Shown here: piece by piece, positions 23,301 to 33,207 of the stretch
Layout: each line of letters begins with the position of its first letter
Position numbering within the stretch: the first letter of the stretch is position 1
Assembly (NCBI GenBank): GCA_047967505.1
Contig: CM106540.1
Direction: 5' to 3' (one strand)
DNA from: Dipteris shenzhenensis
Lineage: Eukaryota > Polypodiophyta > Polypodiopsida > Gleicheniales
DNA: 64,000 nt
Position numbers and translations under genes: made by a program
Notes under the pieces: generated by a model
Databases searched by the model: none
What the model saw: only the letters and a program-made list of their open reading frames with translations
What the model was told of the DNA's origin: nothing

Positions 23301-24651
23301 AAGGTGAACATTCTACCATTTTTGTTGCCTTTCGCAACCAAGCGGCACTTATTTTTCAGGTCCTCAACAAAGCATCCATCAGGATTAAATCTAACCTGCA
23401 GACCTTGCTCAACCATCTGGCCAACTGAAACCAGGTTCTTAGTGATTTTTGGAACATGAAGTACATCTGCCAAGTACTTCGTTTTGCCATCCTGCATAGC
23501 CAATGGCACTTTACCAACCTGCGTAATTGGGTGCGCAGTATCATCACCTGTTTCAACATAACCTGGCTTATCCAAATTTCTGACATCATGAAACCACTCA
23601 CCATGACTGGTCATGTGGTTAGAGGCACCTGAATCAACATACCAAACATCATTGCAAGCTGCAGCATCTCCTGACATGGAGTTAACCATATGCTGCATCA
23701 CAAAAAGGTGCTCATTTCTGTCGTCACCATGCCCACTTGATGATGCATAGTTGCTTTGCTGCAACTTTCCACTTTTGATGTCATTCTGCTTTTTATAGCA
23801 TGTATTCTCCTTGTGTCCAGGCTTTCCACAATAATAGCATTCTATGCTGCTATTTACTTGCTGGTTCCTTTGCCATGAACCACGGCCTCTTTGGCTCCCC
23901 CTGCCTCTAGAACTACCACGTCCTCCTCCATAGGACTGGTTTTCCTGTTGTTGCTGTTGGTTCTGATTTCCTGCACGGCCACCAGAACGGCCTCTTCCTC
24001 TACCTCTGCCTCTACCTGTATTCGAGTAGAAAGCAGTCTCTTGAGAAGTTGAGGTGGCTGAACCACCATTCCTTTGCTCTTCACTCAGCAAGAGAGCAAT
24101 AAGTTCCTGAAAATCAGGAAATGTTTCACGGACTCCAATGGATGTCCGAAATTGTGCATAATCTTTCCCAAGACCATTCAAGGTCACGGACACTAAGTCC
24201 TCATCATCAACAGGTGCTCCAATAGAGGCAAGAGAATCTGCAAGGCCTTTAACCTTCAAGGAATACTCATTTATATTCATATTTTTCCTTTGCACATTGT
24301 GCAACTCCTGCTTTAGCTGCATCTTTCGTGCTTTGGTATTTGTGCTATACAGCTTCACCAATGTATCCCATGCCTCCTTAGGCGTCTCTAGATCCTGTAT
24401 ATGCACAATCATAGAATCTGAAATGCTAACGGACAGCCAATAAGGCATTTTCTGGCTTTTTCATGCCATTCTTTAAAGGCCTTCAATTCAGCAGGAGTGG
24501 GAGCAGCACCCAAAACTGGTTCTGCAGTTTCACCACTGATGTAATCCCAAACTCCCTTTCCCATAAAGAAGTTTGTCATCCTGAACTTCCATGCTTGGAA
24601 GTTGTTCTTGTCAAGCTTCTCATTGACAATGGTAGACAGATTCTCAGACAT
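20294..24651 (-). CDS. gag-pol polyprotein of element D, one frameshift in gag
   Basis: This encodes all retrotransposition functions. The gag start is ATG at 24651 (MSENLSTIVNEKLDKNNFQA). The first 68 or so codons are in one frame, and the remaining 1384 codons (24448-20294) are in another. Comparison with element E (ARKVMY) places a one-base loss in the T4 run at 24448-24451. Domains, in residues of the long frame: UBN2-type gag 1-125; Arg/Gly/Gln-rich linker 143-200; CCHC knuckle CYYCGKPGHKENTC 204-217; protease VDSGASNH from 271; pre-integrase IWHKRIGH...CEAC; integrase with SDVWTTKAA, RSDGGGEY and NGVAERKNR; RT with [22 protein letters not shown] and IYVDDLIITG (about 21270-21300); RNase H with YTDADWAGSVSDRRS and ALSSTEAEYRGA. 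All catalytic signatures are present. The stop is 43 bp inside the LTR. An alternative is that the frameshift is a sequencing error. Confidence 0.93.
20337..20348 (-). promoter_or_regulatory. Polypurine tract of element D
   Basis: The minus strand reads CTTGAGGGGGAG directly before the 3' LTR. Element E has CTCGAGGGGGAG in the same place. Confidence 0.88.
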
Positions 24652-25179
24652 TTTACAAATCACGAATTGCAACAGCAACCTGTAAACACAGCAAATGCCT
24701 CAGAAGGGCAAATAGCAAAACTTCTGCAAAGAGCCTCACAGGGGCAGATCTGCAACACTGACGAAAGTGGTATTTCACCACACAGTCACTTCCTCGTGAC
24801 GATTTTGCATCAACAGGCAACAGGCATGAATCTGCAACTCCCAATATCTCTGCACATAGGCATACGATGCAATTTCTGTGGCACCTTTCCACCGACTAGC
24901 CGCGCGGTGGTCGCACAGCAAAAACAGGGCCTTTTTCTGAGTGCCTGCGAAGAACTTCCGCCTTCAAAACGGGCCCCGAAACGGCCTCAAATCAGAAAAA
25001 TAAAGGCCTCAAATACTGCGCTCTCGCCGCACCGCGAAGGGCCTCTCAATCTGAAGCAGTGCACTCCTGCACTTCTGGCTGTGCTACCTGCAGAGATTTG
25101 CTCCCAAACTCGAAATAGGAAAGCTACACTGGTCCTCTTACCAGGACACCACAAAGTTGGCGCTCCTTACCACGAACAA
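24652..25179 (-). other. Leader of element D
   Basis: Untranslated 528 bp between PBS and gag start. It is GC-richer than the flanks and collinear with 42913-43436 of element E. No long frame. Confidence 0.75.
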
Positions 25180-25192
25180 GGCTCTGATACCA
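25180..25192 (-). promoter_or_regulatory. Primer binding site of element D
   Basis: The minus strand reads TGGTATCAGAGCC immediately next to the LTR: initiator tRNA-Met type, intact. Confidence 0.93.
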
Positions 25193-25490
25193 TGTAAAGA
25201 ATTAGGGAGAGAGATAGGAGACTCAAGTTCAGCTTTCTTCACAGCACACAAAAGAGAGAGGACACAAGGTTGGAGGGTGAAGCCTTTCTTCACTTTTGCA
25301 CACAACAACAATACAATAGAAGAGGGAAAATACCCTATATGTCAAAACCTAGAATACGTGGTTCATATGTGAACCCAAACCAAAACATACGTGGTAGTCT
25401 AACTACACCACGAGTACAACTAACATAGACGGTGACATAAATGATAGTCATCCAGGAGATATGTCGGGGATAGAGCTTGATATCTCAACA
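25193..25490 (-). repeat. 5' LTR of element D (298 bp)
   Basis: The same sequence as 20039-20336 except two substitutions (CAAGTTCAGC here, CACGTTCAAC there). It is the promoter-bearing copy, with a TATA-like CATATAGGGT on the minus strand near 25330. Confidence 0.95.
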
Positions 25491-27467
25491 CCATTGATGC
25501 TACGGGTCTAGGCATAACCCCATACATCTGTGTGTATCAAATCAAGAATACCTCATGCTAGAGAGGTACTTCTACAAAAGTTGATTTGCTTTTGTTTGCT
25601 GAAGCAGCATGCTTCGCAAACTTTTTCAAGAAACTGTAGCTTTGGAATCCCAATTGCCATATTTTGATTCCTGAGATCTGTCAAGCTCTTGAAATTGGCA
25701 TCTGTTGTGGTTGAGCTGACATGGCATGCAAATTTGGTATAGTAGCTAGCATTCTGAACAAACGTCCTTCCTTGACTCCTTTTCCTACTAGCTGAAATCC
25801 TCTAGATTTGTCTCTGATACTCCACCCTGACATGCCCAGGAGCAGTCTCTAATGTGTGGAAATCTGTGACGTGTCACTGAGCTTGATCTACCCCTGTCTC
25901 TTGTGGCACTGCCCTCTCTGTGATCTGGTGCAAAAGGGTCTCTCTATGTCGTCTCCATATCCCATACGTAGAGACAACGCAGACCTAGTCTTGGAAGTGA
26001 ACCAGTTGGGAGAGAGGCCCCAAGCCATGTCCCTGGTGGGAAGAGGCAGTGATAGCGTCCTCGGGTCTCATAGTAGACCGAACAAGTACATAGGAAATTC
26101 TCCTCCGTCTTTGTCTCTCCTAGAGTGCATAGTCTGCAAATCCACTGCTTTCTAGGTGTACGTGTGGCTCTCTGTGTCTCAATCCTTAGCTGTTCGAAAC
26201 ATATAGTACATCTTTCACCAATCCTTTCATACCAATGAAATTGTTCATGGGGATAATGTATGTCCCTTCAACTAGATTTGGTATCTTATCTACTGTGACT
26301 TGATAGCTAAAATCCTCTTTTGAATTGTAATCAGTGTCTAGATACACTATATCAGTCTTCTACATATCCTCGTTTGCAAGAAACATATTCCCATGTTCAT
26401 TTGCATAATGAATGTGAATAGAATGTCCACCATGATGATTTCCTCTTCCATGGAAATTCCCTTGGTTGCTACAAGATTGACTGCCTTGATCGTACTGCTT
26501 CTTGCGGCAATCTCTTTCATAGTGTCCAAACTCATGGCAGTAGTTGACTAAATGTTTGACACATTGGTGGATGTATTCCCTTGTCTTCTTCGATTGGAAT
26601 GATTTCCTCTTTGATGATTCTGATGTTGTTGAGGATTATGCTTATGATTCTGACTGTGCTGATGATTTTGTTGCTGATGATGACCACTTCGCTGGAATGA
26701 TCTACCTCTGCCTCTGCCTCTACTTCTATCTGAAACTATGAATGCTTGTTCATTAGAATGACCTTTGTGTGCATGAATGGCTTACGTCCTGAGTTCTTCA
26801 CCAAGTAAGACTGACTGGAGTTCTTCCAGTGTCAAAATTTGCTGTTGGATGTCAATACTCTAGACTAGATTCTTGTATCCTTCTCCTAGTCCATTCAAGA
26901 TGACTTGAACCACTTCTGTTGGATTCATGGTCTCTCATGCTACTGCGAGTTGATTGTTGTAGTCTTTGATCCTGAGTACATAAGCATGACTATTTTCACT
27001 ACTATTGTGGAAACTGTGGTTGATTTGGTTTCTCAGTGTGAGAATCCTGGAAATGTTCTTGGACTTGTAGAGAGCTGGGAACATATCCCATGCTTCTTTT
27101 GATGTCTTGACAGTGTTGAGCTATCCTAGCATGACATCTTTCACATTTTTCTTGATCAGATGATGATATGGATACTTATCTTTCTTGTTCCATTCTGCCT
27201 GTGTGCGGGCAATGGTAGGATCTGCTACTACAGGTACAAAAACTATTGATGTAGCTGGAGATCCCACTATGTTGGTGCTATGACAATAGGTGGAGTAGAG
27301 CTATTGCTGGATGGATCATCCAATGGTCTAGGTGTAGATCCATTGACATACTCCCATTTGTGCTGAAGTACAAGAATGATCTCCATTCAGTATTTCCATG
27401 TGCTATGATAATTGGAGTTGTCTAACTTAGCAGATGCCTCCAGATTGAGGTTGCTAGTCATAGACAT
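25491..27467 (-). pseudogene. gag, protease and integrase start of element C
   Basis: The proximal half of the family-3 polyprotein. gag starts at ATG 27467 (MSMTSNLNLEASAKLDNSNY). It runs through UBN2-type gag, a Gly/Arg/His/Gln-rich stretch and a CCHC knuckle NYCHEFGHYERDC near 26505-26545, in which the first cysteine is replaced by valine. Then come protease remnants, an interruption at 25855-26085, and the pre-integrase/integrase start containing KVCEACCFSKQK (about 25600-25635) and LIHTDVWGYA (about 25510-25540). Many stops are present, several of them TAG at expected glutamines. The frame continues across element D into 20038. Confidence 0.8.
25855..26085 (+). repeat. Copy of an LTR-leader-like repeat, inserted in element C
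   Basis: About 230 bp here matches, in the opposite orientation, 49495-49715. Shared blocks include GTCACT(G/T)AGCT(T/C)GATC, GCAA(T/A)AGGGTCT-like DNA and AGATCTCATAATA-like DNA at the far end. It interrupts the protease to pre-integrase region of element C. At 49.5 kb the same DNA lies downstream of an LTR-like sequence, so this is probably a fragment of another copia leader. Confidence 0.5.
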
Positions 27468-28300
27468 GGTGCATGAAATTTACTCAAAGTGTCATGAAAA
27501 TCACTATCTGAATCTACTGCAAAACACTGACTATGGCAAGTGAAATCTAAACTATCGGTGAAGGTAGAACTACAATATATATCCGATCTGTTATAAGGCT
27601 TGTGGGGCAAATGATGTTGGGAATAGCCAAGAGGCTTTACAAGGCCAAAATAAAGAGCACAATGCGAGAAAATAGCCGAATAAACTTTACAATGATGGCA
27701 TGTGTGTGTGAAATCAAATCATGTGCTATCTGCCCACTCAACAATCAATCAATGCCTCTAAACACTCTAAAGTCTACTCACTGAACTGATGAACGTCAGG
27801 TTTTAGGTAATGTGATGATGTGAAACTATATGAGAGCATATGGACTGACTCCAAATAGGAACTAGTCAGGAATTTTGGGCAAAAAGCTTAAAAAAAACAT
27901 TAGTGGGGCTAAACAGGGCCACAACAAGCCTTGTTTTGCCCCACTAATGTTTTTTATCTAGTAATTACAAAAGAATGTTTTTTGTTACAAAATTTTCCTT
28001 ATGGAAAGGGTGATACAAAATCGCTCAAATGAACCGAGCGATAGAAGCATATACATGTCAAAGATATACAACATTGTTTGACTTCATCCTTTCCTCTATG
28101 TATTGGAAGCTAGGGTAGACATTTTGGACTTCGCATGGGTGATAAACATAAGGCTCTTCCCTTCATACAACAGTTTGACATTGTTTACATGGGAAGAGTT
28201 TTCTCAGAGATGGGGTACGCCTACTTTTATAGATTTCTATCCCTCCGATCAGTGGGATACTAGTATGGCAATAGTCGATGCTGAACTTGATGGCGATGGT
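27468..28300. other. Element C leader-like DNA and unassigned sequence
   Basis: 27468 to about 27880 is the likely leader of element C, without a detectable PBS or 5' LTR. 27958-28300 has no recognised content. The hairpin at 27891-27957 is listed separately. Confidence 0.4.
27891..27957. repeat. Near-perfect hairpin, ~30-bp arms
   Basis: The left arm AAAAAACATTAGTGGGGC continues as TAAACAGGGC. The right arm GCCTTGTTTTG continues as CCCCACTAATGTTTTTT. Arms of about 30 bp pair with two mismatches around an 8-base loop, CACAACAA. It lies beside, not inside, recognisable coding relics. It could be a foldback or MITE core or a small-RNA precursor. The sequence does not decide. Confidence 0.75.
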
Positions 28301-28460
28301 TGATGTGGAGTGTCTTAGGCCACGGTCGACGTGGCACTCAAATGGTGAGGGCACTTGCATTGTGATTGAGCGAAGGGTGACAGTCAGTGTGGAGTGTCTT
28401 AGGCCGTGACCGGCATGGACTGAGTAGAGGGCACTTGCGTTGTGCGACGTGATCATGAGA
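28301..28460. repeat. Tandem duplication, ~83-bp unit
   Basis: TGTGGAGTGTCTTAGGCC followed by GGGCACTTGC(A/G)TTGTG occurs at 28301-28382 and again at 28384-28460 with moderate divergence. No gene was recognised. Confidence 0.65.
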
Positions 28461-29599
28461 TCAGCATGCAAGAACATGAACACTTGTAAAAAATGCAAGA
28501 ACGGACTCTAATCACCTGGTGTTGAGTGTGTGTGTGCATGCAGTGTGTCCGGGAGGGACTAGTGGGCTGTGGGTGCATACCATACTGACTCACCTAGACT
28601 TAGACATGATGATTATGATGAATGCAGTGGAGGCAGGCACCGTACTGCAACATAGCAAGTGAGGAGCCATGCAGAGTATGCATCCAGCTTGTTCCTTACC
28701 TTGGATGCCAGAGGCACTTTTGTGTCGGACTTGGTTGTTGTTGCAGGATCTGACTTCCTTAGAGAAATGAGCTATTGTGAATCCATTTGTGGGGCTAGCC
28801 CCTGCTTGTGTGAGTAGGGTAGTGCCATTAACTTTGAGTGTTCATCCCTAAGGGGAGGTTCTTGTGTAACTCTTCGTGGGGTGGAATTCGGTTTCTATGG
28901 AGTTCCTTGATTGATGATTGTGATGCTTGTGTTGAGTCGAACCACCCATGGCACCAGTGCATATTTGGTAGCTTGAGGGTGGCCTGCTATGTCCAGATCA
29001 TTGGTAGGTTCTTGTGGTGCTGTATCCTAGGAAGACACAAGTTCTTGTGGTGCTGCCTTCGACGCCTTCAAGGTTTGCACTGTATTTTTTTGGATCCAGG
29101 CGACTTTGTTACCTCGATCACTTGAGCGGGCGGTGTGGCTCGAACTGTTGGTGATGCGTGGCGGTGGATGAGGCAGCATTGGGCGCAGCTTTCTCCAAGT
29201 AGTGAATGTGTGTGGGGGAAGCAATCTTGAGTGACCGGAGCTACTGTTGATGTATTACCACTTTCTAGATGTCCATTCCAATCGAAGTGACATTGGGCAC
29301 ACAGGATAGCATCTTGTACTTGTAGCTCTCAGATTTCTTGTGCAGAGGATGGTAGCATGGGTTGAGCATGCAATGGCATTGGTTTACCATTGCAGCGAGC
29401 TTTGTTCTCCTTTCGAGTTGGGCCCTTGGGCGATGTGCTGGTGGAGGCTAGGGCTTCTAGTTGGCTTTGTTGCCTCGCTTCATTGTCATGAATCAACGAG
29501 GTCGAGGCCGAAGAGAGGGGCTTGGTCTGCATAGTGGACTACTGCCATTTGGCCACCATTAGTGAAGCGGTTTGGGTGCACTAGTCAATTTGGCAGTTG
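28461..29599 (-). other. Possible gypsy gag remains, otherwise unassigned
   Basis: Minus-strand frames such as 29532-29329 are Ser/Thr/Pro/Gln-rich and lie downstream, in element sense, of the protease relic at 29600-29960. No motif identifies them. They may be flanking spacer of the same gypsy fragment. Confidence 0.3.
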
Positions 29600-29960
29600 A
29601 TAGCGTAGCACCAAGTTCTTCCTAGAATAATTTGTTCTTTGGTGGCTTCTGTAGGGATAACATAAAAGTGGATATCCACAGCTTGGCAAACAACCATTAG
29701 ACTTAGATTTACATAACCCAAGGTTTGCAGAAGTTGATCGTTTATGGCTCTTACTGAGGCAATAGTGAGGGTTAGGGGTACCTATAGCTTTTCCCATACC
29801 TCTCGGAAGATGAAATTGCGGCTCGCTCCTGGGTCCACCATGAGTGCTTTGATGCGCATGCACGGTGCCTGTAGCTTTTCCCATACCTCTCGGGAGATGA
29901 AATTGTGGCTCGCTCTTGGGTCCACGAGTGCTTTGATGTGCATGTGTGGTACTTTAGCTG
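29600..29960 (-). pseudogene. Gypsy-type aspartic protease fragment with duplicated active-site block
   Basis: On the minus strand a retropepsin-like frame reads HIKALVDPRASHNFISREVW and then, again, RIKALMVDPGASRNFIFREVW. These are two versions of the active-site motif (canonical VDSGASHNFIS). They continue to the fold's later part, AVDIHFYVIPTEATKEQIIL then GRTWCYA, which matches the usual ILLGRPWL region. A stop (TAG) follows the second block. The motif serine is replaced by proline in both copies, so activity is doubtful. It lies 3' of the integrase relic 30144-31069, so it comes from a separate gypsy copy or a rearrangement. Confidence 0.75.
29781..29951. repeat. Tandem duplication of 84-87 bp
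   Basis: Units 29781-29867 and 29868-29951 each read CCT(A/G)TAGCTTTTCCCATAC and on to TTTGATG(C/T)(G/A)CATG. The unit encodes the protease active-site block. The second unit has lost three bases. Confidence 0.85.
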
Positions 29961-30143
29961 AACAAGCAACCTAGCTAGCTCTATTGTTAGCTCATCTGTT
30001 AGTTGCATATGTTAAGTCATTGCCTTAAGCAGGGTAATTTGTCTACATTGTCGGATCTTAACATTATGGATTTTGGCTTCCTCGATGGCCTGGTGCTTCA
30101 TCCTCGCCACCTCTTCCTTGAGTTCTTTTTCTCTATGCACGGT

Positions 30144-31069
30144 TTAAAGGGTGGGGATAGTGAGTGGTCCATAGTATCTTTTCAATTTACTTCCGTTTAG
30201 GTAGCCATCTATTTCTATTCCATCAAGGGTGGCTATTTGGCACAACCCTTGGGGGGTGATCTCAACTACGTGGTAAGGACCCATATCTCGGTACTTAAGC
30301 TTACGTTTGTTGTTGTAGACACTGTATAGGAGTGCCAAGTCTCCTTCCTCCAGGTCCTTGTTCTTGAGGTTGTGGTCAAACCACTCTTTACATCGGGCCT
30401 TTTCTACTCGGAGAGCATAGGCTGCTCGCAACCTTGTCTTCTCTAGCTTTTTGAGCTCGACTTGCCTTTTAACTAGCACGTTTTTTGTAAGTCTTTCCTT
30501 TACGGCAAGGCGGAGGCTAGGCACTACATACTCCATTGGCATTACTACCTCTACCCAAAAGGCTAACTTGAAGGGGGTACAATGTGTTGCCACCTTGTAG
30601 GTCCTGTAGGCCCATAATGCTACTATGAGCTTATGCACCTAGTTGATACGACTGTCTTCTACCATACATGTCATAATCTTACAGCGAGTTTTGTTGGAGC
30701 TTTCGGCCAAGCCATTTGCTTTGGGGTAATATGGCATTGACTTCCTATGAATGATCATAAATTTGCTTGTCAGGATTGCTATGGTTTCATTGAGGAAGTG
30801 AGTTCCTCAGTCGCTGACTAACCACAACGGGCATCCAAACCACATGATGACCTGTTCATATAAGAACTTGGTGGTGGATCTTGCATCAGCCTTTACCGTG
30901 GCTCTTCCTTCTACCCACTTGGTGTAGTCAGTGTGGCTAGGATGATGTATCGAGCCCCAGTCCCCTTAGCGGCTGGGCTTATGGGACCAATGAAATCGAT
31001 GCCCCACTTCTCGAAGGGTTGGTTAGCCAGGATCCCCGTCAGGGGCAGCATGTCTGCCCCGTGTGGGAT
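30144..31069 (-). pseudogene. Gypsy integrase core and C-terminus
   Basis: This is the distal end of a Ty3/gypsy polyprotein. From right to left: a DYTKWVEGRAT-like catalytic segment, WLVSD followed by a TGA (where SDRGTHF is expected) and GTHF, then KSMPYYPKANGLAESSNK with the third catalytic residue (canonical GQVESTNK). The C-terminal part is open from 30638 to 30144 (164 codons) and includes WAYRTYKVATHCTPFKLAFW, a basic coiled segment with KKLEKTRLRAAYAL, and YRDMGPYHVVEITPQGLCQI, the usual GPF.V domain. I see no chromodomain. It is non-functional because of the stop in the core. Confidence 0.85.
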
Positions 31070-32730
31070 TTAGATGCGTTGGCAGGGGTCACATCGTTTG
31101 ACGAATTCGACTGCGACTCCGAAGAGCGTTGGCCACCAGAGACCAGCTTGCAGCATTTTACATGCTGTAACCTTAGCGGTGGCAAAATGGCCTCCTACGA
31201 TTCCTAAGTGGGCCTCTTCAAGCACCTTGATGTATTTGTGTTCGCATATGCATCTTCGCAGTATGCTATCCTTACCCATGCGGTAGAGTTGGCCTGCTAT
31301 CAGTTGATATGGCGGTGCATCCTTAATGATTTTACGGGCTCTATCCTTCTTAAGGTCCTGGCCTAGGGATAACCTGTTGGCCAAGTAGTGGCCGATTTGG
31401 GCGGCCCATTCTAGAATGATGTCAAGGAAGAAGAGGGAAGTGTCAAGGAGTTCATCTTCTACTCCCATTGGAGCTTCACCGTTTAGGATCCTGGATAGGT
31501 GGTTAGCTAAAACGTGGGTTTTGCCCTTGTGCATAGTGACTAAAAAGTCAAATTCTAGTAGGATTAGCATCCACCTAGTGATGCGTCCCATCATGCAGGG
31601 TTTGTTGACCAAGTACAATAGTGCTTGATGGTCTATGAAGAAGACAAACTTGTTAGCTAACAAGTAGTGCTTGAACTTCTTGACTGCATAGAACATGGAG
31701 AGACCCTCTCTCTCGGTGGTGGTGTAGTTAACTTTGGCCTCATTTAGTTGACAGCTCGCAAAGTATACCGAGTAATCCAAATTATGCTCCCCAGGCTGGG
31801 CTAGCACACATCCAATGGCAAAGTTAAAGGCATCAATGTGGACATGGAATATTAAATTCCAGTCGGGAGACCTCAGTACTGGGGCGGTGGCTAGAGCTAG
31901 CTTGAGGGTTTCAAAAGATGTTTGACATTCTTTGATCCACTCAAAGGATACTAGCAATTTGTATAATGGGTAGGCTATGTTGGCATAGGACAAGATAAAT
32001 CTCCGATAATAGCTCGTATGGTTAGTAAATCATTGGACTCTGTTAGCGTTGGTGGGGGGCGGTAACTCCAAGATGACTTTGATTTTGTTGTGGTCCATGG
32101 AGATTCCATTTTGGGACACTATGTGCCCTAGGATGACACCATTTGACCCAAAATTGGCACTTAAGGGGGTTGAGGGATATGCGGTATAAGCGGCACTTCT
32201 TGAGGATGAGCTTGAGATACTTCAGGTGGTCATCCCATCTCGAGTTCACATAGATATCATCCAAGAAGACTTCCACAAAGTCCCTCAGGTATTCCTTCAA
32301 TATCGTGATCATCATACGTTGGAAAGTAGCCGAGGAATTGGTTAATCCAAATATCATAACCTTGGCTACATATACACCCCATTCGGTTGCGAAGGCAGTC
32401 TTGTGTTGATCTTGGGGCTAAGTGAGACTTGGTTGCAACCCGAAATTCCATCTAGGAAGCTATAAGCTTCCTTTTTGGCTACCCTTTCTAGAACATGTTC
32501 CATGAACGGCAAGGGGTAGTGGTCACGTCTCATGGCCGCATTAACCTTCTTCAAATCAATGCATACGTTGATCTTTCCATTCTTCTTCAGGACTATCACA
32601 ATGGGTCATACCGAGTCTGTATGCTCGATCACATAGATGAATCCTGCATCTATGAGTTTCTCGATTTCTTCCCTCACTATGAGTGCATATTTAGGATTCA
32701 TAGAATAGGGGCGTTGCCATACTAGCCTGG
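31070..32730 (-). pseudogene. Gypsy reverse transcriptase, RNase H and integrase zinc domain
   Basis: The RT start contains ARLVWQRPYSMNPKYALI (about 32660-32740), then IVLKKNGKINVCIDLKKVNA (about 32540-32599) and HYPLPFMEHVLERVA, then a frame break. FGLTNSSATFQRMM (about 32310-32351) and the catalytic VEVFLDDIYVNS (about 32235-32275) follow. RNase H is open from 31993: HIDAFNFAIGCVLAQPGEHN, TTTEREGLSMFYAVKKFKHY, FFIDHQALLYLVN, HVLANHLSRI. It ends in the HHCC domain with GGHFATAKVTACKMLQ and RCDPCQRI near 31070-31200. The frame changes at least twice in RT, so it is a pseudogene. The architecture is the standard gypsy order. Confidence 0.9.
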
Positions 32731-33207
32731 CATCATCCATCATGGGGATTGTATGTTGCACTACTGCGGCAGGTACCCCTTTCATGTCTGTGTATTTCTA
32801 GGCCATGAAGTCCTTAAATTCCCATAGGAGAGAAATTAAGACATTCTCCTCACTGGGAGTGAGGTCATTGGTGACAAATATGGGTTGTGGAACCTACCCT
32901 TCTAGGGCTAAGAAGTGGGGGTTGCTCGGCACGTCTTTGGAGGTTCCTACTCTCCATTGTTGGCCTAGCTACTCCAACAGATTGGAGGCTAGCTCACTCA
33001 CATCCAAACTTTTAGCCTCCTTAGTCTTCTTCTTGCTTGACTCTACACTCGAGGACCTAACCGATGGGGCTACTTCGGAGGGGGCCGAGGGCTTGTCCAA
33101 ATCGACTTTGTCCACCATATTGTCACATATACAAATGGCCACCTTGTTGCATAGATCAAAGGAGGTGGGGTTCATCACCATGAGGTGGTCATGTAGCTTT
33201 GGGTCTG

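Larger units (their letters stand above)
20039..25490 (-). mobile_element. Element D: young, nearly intact Ty1/copia retrotransposon
   Basis: A 5452-bp minus-strand copia element with 298-bp LTRs (20039-20336 and 25193-25490), TG...CA ends, 5-bp target duplications, a tRNA-iMet-type PBS, a purine-rich PPT and an almost uninterrupted gag-pol frame. By eye the LTRs differ at two bases only, both near 20070-20080 (25225-25235), so it is the youngest insertion here. It sits inside the integrase gene of element C. Only one apparent lesion, a frameshift in gag, separates it from a complete element. Family-2 relative E (38781-43802) is much more decayed. Confidence 0.95.
17270..27467 (-). mobile_element. 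Family-3 copia element C (-), split by element D
   Basis: An old minus-strand copia element. Its 3' LTR is 17270-17591 and its coding remains occupy 17636-20038 and 25491-27467. Element D is inserted cleanly between the two halves at a CCATT target in the integrase gene, so C is older than D. A 0.23-kb foreign segment also interrupts its protease/pre-integrase region (25855-26085). No 5' LTR is recognisable beyond gag, so the left end of the RNA is lost or unrecognised. Confidence 0.8.

Noticed and set aside
20641-23604. Several 60-150-codon frames antisense or out of frame within element D
   Set aside because: They overlap the intact gag-pol frame and have no independent support.
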